From Candidatus Ruthturnera sp. (GTDB lineage Bacteria; Pseudomonadota; Gammaproteobacteria; PS1; Pseudothioglobaceae), in NCBI GenBank assembly GCA_018648985.1, contig JABGOT010000095.1:1-5684 (forward strand): a stretch of 5,684 nucleotides of DNA. Reading direction: 5' to 3'. The notes below the pieces were generated by a model, which was given only the letters and a program-made list of their open reading frames with translations, searched no databases and was not told where the DNA came from. A program made the position numbers and the translations under genes. Every line of letters begins with the position of its first letter. Positions within the stretch are counted from its first letter, which is position 1. Positions 1-5,684 of the stretch are shown here, piece after piece.

Positions 1-799
1 GTGCATCTAATGGATAACCTACCTGTGCAAAACCCTCAGCTGCTTCAATGGCAAACTTATCCATCATCTCCAAGCCTGCAGGGATAATACCAGCTTTAAT
101 AATATCAGCCACAGCATTGGCACAATCACGTACTGAATCATAAGCTGCCATCACCACTCTAGCGAGTTGTGGAGTTGGTGTGAGCTTCACCGTGATTTCA
201 ATCATAATACCCAGCAAACCTTCAGAGCCATTCATCAGCGCTAATAAACCCATGCCGTCATCTTCACGACTTAGTGTCAGCTCTTCGCCATCCATAGTGA
301 GCATTATTAAAGATTCGATATTATGCACTGTTAAACCATATTTAAGGCAATGCACACCGCCTGAATTTTCAGCCACGTTACCGCCAATCGTACAAGCGAT
401 TTGGCTCGAAGGATCAGGCGCATAATACAAACCATGGTCAGCTACTGCTTCACTAATGGCGATATTTCTCACCCCCGGCTCTACCACGGCTAATTGATTT
501 TTAGCATCAATGGATTTCACTTGATTAAGTTTTGACAAGCCCAATACAATTGACTGCTCTAATGGCATCGCACCACCCGCCAAACCCGTGCCTGCGCCAC
601 GGGTGACTACAGGCGTATTGTTGGCTTTACAGATTTTTAAAATCTGTTTAATTTGCTCAACGCTCTCAGGCAGGGCTACAGCCAAAGGCTTTTGTCGATA
701 CACACTCAGACCATCGCACTCGAACGGGCGTGTATTTTCCTCACCAGTAATGACAATACCCTTAGGTAAAGCGCGAGATAATTCTTGGACGACAGACAT
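1..799 (-). CDS. glcD: Glycolate oxidase FAD-binding subunit GlcD, 3'-truncated by window edge
   Basis: This is the flavoprotein subunit of glycolate oxidase/dehydrogenase, which oxidises glycolate to glyoxylate and normally works with GlcE and the Fe-S subunit GlcF. The first 266 codons are present; E. coli GlcD is about 499 residues, so roughly the C-terminal half lies outside. The visible part is the FAD-binding PCMH/FAD_binding_4 domain (about residues 38-210), with the flavin-binding segments RGAGTGLAGGAMPL (67-80) and PDPSSQIACTIGGNVAEN (128-145), then GGVHCLKYGLTVHN (147-160) and GIIPAGLEMMD (237-247), all as in GlcD. The chosen ATG (799-797) gives an N-terminus about 18 residues shorter than E. 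coli GlcD, but alignment holds from the first residues and no ATG, GTG or TTG lies just upstream in frame. No Shine-Dalgarno is visible. It diverges from a glyoxylate aminotransferase, consistent with glycolate salvage. D-lactate dehydrogenases are related, but the motifs favour GlcD. Confidence 0.93.
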   Translation of the reverse strand, partial: MSVVQELSRALPKGIVITGEENTRPFECDGLSVYRQKPLAVALPESVEQIKQILKICKANNTPVVTRGAGTGLAGGAMPLEQSIVLGLSKLNQVKSIDAKNQLAVVEPGVRNIAISEAVADHGLYYAPDPSSQIACTIGGNVAENSGGVHCLKYGLTVHNIESLIMLTMDGEELTLSREDDGMGLLALMNGSEGLLGIMIEITVKLTPTPQLARVVMAAYDSVRDCANAVADIIKAGIIPAGLEMMDKFAIEAAEGFAQVGYPLDA

Positions 800-806
800 G
801 CAAGCA

Positions 807-814
807 ATTATAAT
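807..814. promoter_or_regulatory. Palindromic bidirectional -10 element between glcD and the aminotransferase gene
   Basis: The 8-mer ATTATAAT equals its own reverse complement, so a consensus TATAAT reads on the plus strand (809-814) and on the minus strand (812-807). For the plus strand a weak -35, TTGGAC (785-790, 18-bp spacer, 3/6 to consensus), lies inside the glcD start region; transcription would begin near 821, leaving a leader of about 25 nt. For the minus strand transcription would begin near 800, almost on the glcD ATG, and no good -35 is seen. A second minus-strand -10 candidate, TAGAAT (830-825), would give a short leader instead. The sequence match is direct; promoter function is inferred. 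Confidence 0.5.
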
Positions 815-845
815 GGCTTCTTTAATTCTATTAACCTTAAAAACT

Positions 846-1961
846 ATGCAATCATTTAATCCACCAATTAGAACTTTAATGGGCCCGGGCCCTTCTGATG
901 TACATCCGAGAATCTTATCGGCAATGGCAAGACCTACGATTGGCCACTTAGACCCTGCTTTTGTTGGCATGATGAATGAAACCAAAGAAGGTTTAAAGTA
1001 CATTTTCCAAACTGAAAATGAATTAACTATGCCGGTTTCAGCGCCAGGCTCTGCCGGTATGGAAACTTGTTTTGCTAACTTGGTTGAGCCTGGCGACAAA
1101 GTCGTTGTGTGTATCAACGGTGTATTCGGTATGCGTATGAAAGAAAACATCACACGTTTTGGCGGTGAAGCAGTTGTTGTTGAAGATGACTGGGGTACAG
1201 CCGTATCAACCGATAAAGTTGAGCAAGCTTTAAAAGACAATCCTGATGCAAAAATCTTAGCATTTGTTCATGCTGAAACCTCAACCGGTGCAAGCTCTGA
1301 TGCGAAAGCACTTTGTAAAATTGCACATGATAACGACTGCATAACGATTGTAGACGCAGTAACATCATTAGCTGGCACTGAACTGCGTGTTGACGAATGG
1401 GAAATTGACGCCATTTACTCAGGCACACAAAAATGTCTTTCAGCAATGCCAGGTATCTCGCCGGTTAGTTTTAACGAACGTGCATTAACCAAAGTTAGAA
1501 ATCGTAAAACGGCGGTTACTTCTTGGTTCTTAGATTTAAACTTAGTCATGGGTTATTGGGGTGAAGGTGCAAAACGTACTTACCATCACACAGCGCCGGT
1601 AAACACGCTATACGGCTTACATGAGTCTTTAGTAATGATCTCAGAAGAAGGCTTGGAAAATTCTTGGGCACGTCACAAAACAAACCATGAAGAATTAAAA
1701 ACCGGCCTTGAAGCTATGGGCATTAATTTCTTAGTCGATGAGGCTGATCGCCTTCCACAGCTTAATTCAGTGTTCATTCCTGAAGGCGCTGATGATGCTG
1801 GAGTTCGCTCTATCTTGTTAAATGATTACAATTTAGAAATCGGAGCAGGCCTTGGTGCTTACGCAGGCAAAGTGTGGCGTATTGGCTTGATGGGTCACTC
1901 TTCTAGAAAAGAGAATATTGCCTTATGCTTAACTGCACTTAAGGATGCATTGGCTAGATAA
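846..1961 (+). CDS. AGXT-type alanine/serine-glyoxylate aminotransferase (class V, PLP-dependent)
   Basis: This 371-residue fold-type I PLP enzyme would transfer an amino group from alanine or serine to glyoxylate, making glycine; it is expected to be a cytosolic dimer. It follows human AGXT closely along its length. GPGPSDVHPR (13-22) is the family N-terminal signature; APGSAGMET (66-74) contacts cofactor phosphate; D170 in IVDAVTSLAG pairs with the pyridine nitrogen; K196 in YSGTQKCLSAMPG is the Schiff-base lysine; YHHT (246-249) matches the phosphate-binding loop from the partner subunit; R345 in VWRIGLMG should bind the substrate carboxylate. The frame is open back to 588, but that extension is antisense to glcD and has no homology, whereas the ATG at 846 starts exactly where the family begins. 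No Shine-Dalgarno is visible. The divergent glcD supplies glyoxylate, supporting this role. The amino donor (serine or alanine) cannot be told from sequence by eye. Confidence 0.92.
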   Translation: MQSFNPPIRTLMGPGPSDVHPRILSAMARPTIGHLDPAFVGMMNETKEGLKYIFQTENELTMPVSAPGSAGMETCFANLVEPGDKVVVCINGVFGMRMKENITRFGGEAVVVEDDWGTAVSTDKVEQALKDNPDAKILAFVHAETSTGASSDAKALCKIAHDNDCITIVDAVTSLAGTELRVDEWEIDAIYSGTQKCLSAMPGISPVSFNERALTKVRNRKTAVTSWFLDLNLVMGYWGEGAKRTYHHTAPVNTLYGLHESLVMISEEGLENSWARHKTNHEELKTGLEAMGINFLVDEADRLPQLNSVFIPEGADDAGVRSILLNDYNLEIGAGLGAYAGKVWRIGLMGHSSRKENIALCLTALKDALAR

Positions 1962-1978
1962 TTCCAATCGCTTAAAAC

Positions 1979-2010
1979 AAAAAAGGCGACTTAACTAGGT
2001 CGCCTTTTTT
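1979..2010. terminator. Bidirectional intrinsic terminator between convergent genes
   Basis: AAAAGGCGAC (1981-1990) pairs perfectly with GTCGCCTTTT (1999-2008): a 10-bp stem, including a 6-bp GC-rich core, around an 8-base loop (1991-1998). Reading rightward, six T (2005-2010) follow the core; reading leftward, six A on the plus strand (1979-1984) give the equivalent U-tract. It lies 17 bases after the aminotransferase stop and 12 bases past the ferredoxin stop, so it can end both transcripts. Confidence 0.9.
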
Positions 2011-2022
2011 ACGTGAAAAACT

Positions 2023-2267
<245 letters not shown>

Positions 2268-2279
2268 AAATTTTAAATC

Positions 2280-2294
2280 GACAATATTGTTGTC
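2280..2294. promoter_or_regulatory. Palindrome in the ferredoxin upstream region, possible operator
   Basis: ACAATATTGT (2281-2290) is a perfect 10-bp palindrome; alternatively GACAA (2280-2284) and TTGTC (2290-2294) can pair as a 5-bp stem around TATTG. It sits just downstream of a possible ferredoxin -10 (TATAGA, minus strand 2298-2293), over the expected start of transcription, where a repressor site would be effective. No regulator is recognised, and in AT-rich DNA a palindrome this short can arise by chance. Confidence 0.3.
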
Positions 2295-2317
2295 TATATG
2301 GGGGCTATTTTAACCGA

Positions 2318-2347
2318 TTGCAAGTCGCATCTTTGGTAACATATTAG
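2318..2347 (+). promoter_or_regulatory. Candidate promoter of the PPIase-mraY-deaminase-prfC operon
   Basis: TTGCAA (2318-2323, 4/6 to the -35 consensus) and TATTAG (2342-2347, 4/6 to the -10) are separated by 18 bp; transcription would start near 2354, some 15 bases before the ATG. TTGCAA is itself palindromic and could serve as a -35 for the ferredoxin gene on the other strand, with TATAGA (2298-2293) at 19 bp. These are weak matches, offered because this is the only non-coding space available to drive the operon. Confidence 0.3.
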
Positions 2348-2368
2348 TTTTCTTTTTCAAGAGCAATT

Positions 2369-3364
2369 ATGAGATTTCTAGCCTTACTTTTTACTTTGTT
2401 TTTATCATTCCAATCTCAGGCGCAATTAGACGATGGCTTGTATGCCAATTTACACACTAATCAAGGTGATATTATTGTCAAATTGGCTTATGAAAAAACC
2501 CCGTTAACGGTGATTAATTTTGTGGGCTTAGCCGAAGGCAAAAAACACTCAAATATTCAAACAGGTAAGCCTTTTTATAATGGCTTAAAGTTTCACCGAG
2601 TGATTGATAATTTCATGATTCAGGGTGGCGACCCAAAAGGCAATGGAACCGGTGGTCCTGGTTATAAATTTGCAGACGAAATAACGGATTTATCGCATGA
2701 TGCTGGTGGTATTTTATCCATGGCAAACTCTGGCCCAGGCACTAACGGCTCTCAGTTTTTCATTACTCACGAAGCAACACCGTGGCTAGATGGCAAGCAT
2801 ACGGTTTTTGGCCATGTGGTTAAAGGCATGGGCGTGGTTAACACCATTAAAAAAGACGATTTCATTCGCAAAGTAAAAATCATTCGTATTGGTGAAAAAG
2901 CCATTAACTTCAAAACTGATGAAGCTGCTTTTCAAGCATACAACCAAAAAGAGTCAGAAAAAGAGCTAGAAAAACAAGCCAAAAAACGTGAAAAACTCAC
3001 CCGCTTCGTTAAAGCCAACTACCCTAACGCTAAAGCTGCAGAGGCAGGTCATTATGTACAAATCAACCAAACAGGTGCTGGCGACCCACCCAAGCCAGGT
3101 GATTTGGTTAAGGTTAATTTATCCATTGATTTAGATGATGGCACCAACATGCGTCCATCAGACAAGCCACTACCTTTTGCCGCAGGATCGGGTACTATTA
3201 TTGAGGTAATTGACCAATCAGTACTTAATATGAATGTTGGTGAAAGTCGCACTATTATCGCATCTTATGCGCAAATATACGGTGACAGTACGCGTGGTAG
3301 TTTATCTCAAAAATCTTTGCTCATCTTTAATTTAGAGCTTTTATCCATTAACGACGTAGACTAA
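2369..3364 (+). CDS. Secreted dual-domain peptidyl-prolyl isomerase: cyclophilin fused to a degenerate FKBP-like domain
   Basis: This 331-residue protein is predicted to fold or chaperone proteins in the periplasm. A Sec signal peptide (R2, hydrophobic 3-14, SQA cleavage after A18) precedes a cyclophilin domain (about 24-178) with the expected active-site residues: R77 (FHR), F82 and Q85 (NFMIQGGD), F131 (SQFFI), W139 (PWLDGKH) and H144. A charged, probably helical linker rich in K and E (about 183-216) leads to an FKBP-like domain (about 226-328) recognised by DLDDG, MNVGES, YG (304-305) and LIFNLELL. By my alignment to FKBP12 the pocket residues Y26, F36, D37 and W59 are replaced by L, M, R and I, while Y82 and F99 equivalents (Y304, F320) remain, so the second domain may bind without catalysis. 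A weak GAG lies before the ATG. mraY follows after one base. Membership of the cyclophilin family is certain; the FKBP-like call is good but made by eye. Confidence 0.9.
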   Translation: MRFLALLFTLFLSFQSQAQLDDGLYANLHTNQGDIIVKLAYEKTPLTVINFVGLAEGKKHSNIQTGKPFYNGLKFHRVIDNFMIQGGDPKGNGTGGPGYKFADEITDLSHDAGGILSMANSGPGTNGSQFFITHEATPWLDGKHTVFGHVVKGMGVVNTIKKDDFIRKVKIIRIGEKAINFKTDEAAFQAYNQKESEKELEKQAKKREKLTRFVKANYPNAKAAEAGHYVQINQTGAGDPPKPGDLVKVNLSIDLDDGTNMRPSDKPLPFAAGSGTIIEVIDQSVLNMNVGESRTIIASYAQIYGDSTRGSLSQKSLLIFNLELLSINDVD

Positions 3365-3365
3365 T

Positions 3366-4451
3366 ATGTTTTTAGAATTAATCAGTTTTCTTACCGAGTT
3401 TGATCCGGGCTTTAGTGTCTTACAATACTTAACCGTTCGTGCAGTATTGGCAATGTTGGCGGCATTATTTATCAGCTTAACCCTAGGTCATTTCTTTATC
3501 GCTCGATTACAACAATATCAAATCAAACAAGTGATACGTGCCGACGGCCCAGAAACACATTTATCCAAAGCCGGAACACCAACCATGGGCGGTGTGATGA
3601 TTCTCTTCTCATTTATTGTCAGCATCCTTATTTGGGGTGATTGGCACAACACTTACCTATGGATGATTATTGTCACAGCGCTAATTTTTGGCGGCGTTGG
3701 TTTTACTGATGATTATTTAAAAATTGTCAAAAAATCCTCTGATGGCCTAAGCGCTAAACACAAAATCTTAGGTCAATCTTTGGGTGCAGTTATTATTGGT
3801 ATTTGGTTAGTCAATGATCCACACCAACCTATCCCTACTGATTTACTTGTCCCATTTTTTAAAGATTGGACTATTCCACTAGGTGCAGCTGGTCTGGCAG
3901 TGCTGTCTTATTTTGTAATTGTGGGCAGTTCAAATGCGGTTAACTTAACCGATGGTCTTGATGGTTTGGCGATTATGCCGGTGATTTTAATCTCGGGCGC
4001 ATTGGCAATTTTTGCTTATATTGGTGGTAACTACAACTTTGCTAATTACCTCAATATGCCATTTATGCCAGGCACGGGCGAGATTTTTGTAATTTGTGCA
4101 GCGTTGATTGGCGCGGGCTTAGGTTTCTTATGGTTTAACACTTACCCTGCTGAAATCTTTATGGGTGATGTTGGCTCGTTATCACTCGGTGCGATTTTGG
4201 CTGTGATTGCGATCATCGTTCGCCAAGAAATCTTGTTATTTATCATGGGCGGTGTATTCGTTGCTGAAACCCTATCAGTGATGATCCAAGTTGGCTGGTA
4301 CAAGCGTACTAAGCAGCGTATCTTCCTAATGGCACCACTACACCATCACTTTGAGAAAAAAGGCCTGTCAGAGCCTAAAATCATTGTGCGTTTTTGGATG
4401 ATTACTTTCATTTTGGTGTTGGTTAGCCTAGCATCTATTAAAATACGCTAG
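3366..4451 (+). CDS. mraY: Phospho-N-acetylmuramoyl-pentapeptide transferase MraY
   Basis: This integral inner-membrane enzyme moves phospho-MurNAc-pentapeptide from UDP to undecaprenyl phosphate, making lipid I, the first membrane step of peptidoglycan synthesis. At 361 residues it is full length (E. coli 360) and aligns end to end. Visible hallmarks are [14 protein letters not shown] (67-80), the Mg-binding D115-D116 in [23 protein letters not shown] (190-205), D268 in [13 protein letters not shown] and the HHH cluster 326-328 in APLHHHFE, all intact; several hydrophobic segments fit the ten-helix topology. The ATG lies one base after the PPIase stop, with no Shine-Dalgarno, suggesting coupled translation. 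The usual neighbours murF and murD are absent, which is uncommon because mraY normally sits in the division and cell-wall (dcw) cluster. Confidence 0.98.
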   Translation: MFLELISFLTEFDPGFSVLQYLTVRAVLAMLAALFISLTLGHFFIARLQQYQIKQVIRADGPETHLSKAGTPTMGGVMILFSFIVSILIWGDWHNTYLWMIIVTALIFGGVGFTDDYLKIVKKSSDGLSAKHKILGQSLGAVIIGIWLVNDPHQPIPTDLLVPFFKDWTIPLGAAGLAVLSYFVIVGSSNAVNLTDGLDGLAIMPVILISGALAIFAYIGGNYNFANYLNMPFMPGTGEIFVICAALIGAGLGFLWFNTYPAEIFMGDVGSLSLGAILAVIAIIVRQEILLFIMGGVFVAETLSVMIQVGWYKRTKQRIFLMAPLHHHFEKKGLSEPKIIVRFWMITFILVLVSLASIKIR

Positions 4452-4452
4452 C

Positions 4453-4896
4453 ATGAGTCAATTAAATAAATGGGACGAACGTTATTTAGCCTTAGCAGCT
4501 GAAGTAGCCACTTGGTCAAAAGACCCGTCCACTCAAGTAGGTGCAGTTACCGTTGGCAGTAAAAAAGAAGTACTTTCTCAGGGTTTTAACGGATTTCCTC
4601 GTGGCATTCATGATACTGACGAACGCTACAATCACCGAGAGACCAAATACAAATTTGTCGTCCATGCTGAGATGAACGCTATTTACAACGCCACTTACTC
4701 AGGCACTTCACTAGATGGCGCAACCCTTTATGTACACGGCTTACCTATTTGCTCAGAATGTGCCAAAGGCATTATTCAAGTGGGCATTAAAAAAGTAGTC
4801 ATCAAAAAATCTAAAGAACTTGATAACTGGAATGAAAGTGTTCAGCTCTCAAAAGAAATGTTTGATGAAGCCGGTATTGAGCTCATTATTAAATAA
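4453..4896 (+). CDS. Deoxycytidylate (dCMP) deaminase family protein
   Basis: This 147-residue zinc hydrolase belongs to the cytidine/dCMP deaminase superfamily (COG2131-like) and probably converts dCMP to dUMP, feeding thymidylate synthesis. The N-terminus ([20 protein letters not shown], 7-26) and GFNGFPRG (44-51) are typical of the dCMP deaminase branch; HAE (71-73) supplies the zinc histidine and the catalytic glutamate E73, and C100 and C103 in LPICSECAK complete the site. The cysteine motif reads P-I-C-x2-C instead of the usual P-C-x2-C, one residue farther from HAE than in T4 dCMP deaminase as I recall it. It is compact and lacks the second zinc-binding insert of the T4 enzyme. The ATG lies one base after mraY, without a Shine-Dalgarno. 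Substrate (dCMP versus another cytosine nucleotide) is inferred from family. It should not be confused with dCTP deaminase (dcd), an unrelated fold. Confidence 0.85.
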   Translation: MSQLNKWDERYLALAAEVATWSKDPSTQVGAVTVGSKKEVLSQGFNGFPRGIHDTDERYNHRETKYKFVVHAEMNAIYNATYSGTSLDGATLYVHGLPICSECAKGIIQVGIKKVVIKKSKELDNWNESVQLSKEMFDEAGIELIIK

Positions 4897-4898
4897 CC

Positions 4899-5684
4899 AT
4901 GTCTGAAGTTTCTAAACGTCGCACCTTTGCGATTATCTCTCACCCTGATGCCGGCAAAACTACCGTCACTGAAAAGCTATTACTTTACGCAGGTGCGATC
5001 AAAACTGCCGGCAGTGTTAAGGCCAGAAAAGCCAGCGCTCATGCCACCTCTGACTGGATGGAAATGGAAAAAGAAAGAGGTATTTCCATTACCTCATCCA
5101 TCATGCAGTTTGATTATGATGATCACGTTATCAATTTACTCGATACCCCAGGGCACGAAGACTTCTCTGAAGATACCTACCGTACACTAACAGCCGTTGA
5201 CTCCGCACTCATGGTGATCGACGTTGCCAAAGGTGTTGAAATGCGCACCATTAAACTGATGGAAGTTTGTCGCCTGCGTGACACCCCTATTCTCACCTTT
5301 ATTAACAAACTCGATCGCGAAGGCAAAGAGCCAATTGATTTGATGGATGAGGTAGAAACCGTACTCAATATCGAGTGTGCGCCCATTACTTGGCCAATTG
5401 GCATGGGTAAGCGCTTTAAGGGTGTAGTACATTTATTGGAAGACAAGGTTCATCTGTACGAAGCAGGCAAGAACTCTGAGATTGGTGAAAACATCATTAT
5501 TGATGGTGTTGATAATCCTAAATTAGATGAGATTTTAGGTAAAGATGTCGCCATCGAGATGCGTGAAGAAGTTGAGCTTATTCGTGAAACTACAACTCCA
5601 TTTGATCTAGACGAATTTTTATCCGGCAAGCAAACCCCAGTTTTCTTTGGCTCAGCCATTTCTAATTTTGGTATTCAAAACTTA
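4899..5684 (+). CDS. prfC: Peptide chain release factor 3 (RF3), 3'-truncated by window edge
   Basis: This is a cytosolic translational GTPase that ejects RF1 or RF2 from the ribosome after peptide release. The first 262 codons are present, about half of the E. coli protein (529 residues); the frame stays open to the last base. All G-domain motifs are visible: G1 HPDAGKTT (15-22), the RF3 switch region [17 protein letters not shown] (51-67), G3 [14 protein letters not shown] (82-95), G4 NKLD (136-139) and G5 GSA (251-253). [17 protein letters not shown] (160-176) is a further RF3 signature that separates it from EF-G. The ATG is two bases after the deaminase stop and begins about seven residues inside the E. 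coli N-terminus, with no clear Shine-Dalgarno. It is the fourth gene of the tightly packed operon and is probably co-transcribed from the region near 2320-2350. Confidence 0.97.
   Translation, partial: MSEVSKRRTFAIISHPDAGKTTVTEKLLLYAGAIKTAGSVKARKASAHATSDWMEMEKERGISITSSIMQFDYDDHVINLLDTPGHEDFSEDTYRTLTAVDSALMVIDVAKGVEMRTIKLMEVCRLRDTPILTFINKLDREGKEPIDLMDEVETVLNIECAPITWPIGMGKRFKGVVHLLEDKVHLYEAGKNSEIGENIIIDGVDNPKLDEILGKDVAIEMREEVELIRETTTPFDLDEFLSGKQTPVFFGSAISNFGIQNL

Noticed and set aside
180..425. Plus-strand open frame of 81 codons
   Set aside because: It lies wholly antisense to the conserved FAD-binding region of glcD; low-complexity serine- and proline-rich translation with no independent start signal.
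588..845. An 86-codon N-terminal extension of the aminotransferase frame
   Set aside because: It is antisense to the conserved start region of glcD, has no recognisable homology, and the family N-terminus begins at the ATG at 846.
1150..1446. Minus-strand open frame of 98 codons
   Set aside because: Antisense to the aminotransferase active-site region; the translation is rich in L, Q and H, as expected of a shadow frame.
4927..5190. Plus-strand open frame of 87 codons
   Set aside because: A different frame inside prfC, overlapping the P-loop and DTPGHED regions; no homology of its own.
5177..5659. Three minus-strand open frames
   Set aside because: All are antisense to prfC, which is conserved with RF3 over this whole stretch.

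Overview
The window is a compact, AT-rich stretch of bacterial chromosome with seven genes. Two of them (glcD at the left edge, prfC at the right) run off the ends. The proteins closely resemble gammaproteobacterial ones: GlcD, MraY and RF3 line up with the E. coli proteins as I remember them over nearly their whole length, and the small ferredoxin is the Allochromatium vinosum/YfhL type. AT-rich DNA, this ferredoxin and a glycolate-to-glycine gene pair would suit a streamlined gammaproteobacterium, for example a sulfur oxidiser of the Thioglobus/SUP05 kind. That placement is an inference, not a demonstrated identification.

Left region (1-2010): glcD (minus strand) and an AGXT-type glyoxylate aminotransferase (plus strand) diverge from only 46 bp between their start codons. 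Together they would oxidise glycolate to glyoxylate and transaminate glyoxylate to glycine, the core of a photorespiration-like salvage path. The 46 bp contain a perfectly palindromic -10-like element that reads TATAAT on both strands. The aminotransferase converges on a ferredoxin gene, and one symmetric hairpin with U-tracts on both sides can terminate both.

Middle (2011-2368): the 2[4Fe-4S] ferredoxin gene (minus strand, GTG start, strong Shine-Dalgarno) is divided from the next operon by a 112-bp divergent intergenic region with a 10-bp palindrome.

Right region (2369-5684): four plus-strand genes are packed with gaps of 1, 1 and 2 bases: a secreted cyclophilin-FKBP fusion, mraY (lipid I synthesis), a dCMP-deaminase-family protein and prfC (release factor 3). 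The internal genes have no recognisable Shine-Dalgarno, which suggests translational coupling. mraY lies outside its usual murF-mraY-murD setting, and the FKBP domain of the first gene has lost most of the canonical pocket residues.

I found no mobile element, CRISPR array, tRNA or rRNA, and no strong evidence of a wholly new system. The most unusual items are the degenerate dual-family immunophilin, the bidirectional promoter element, and the operon grouping.
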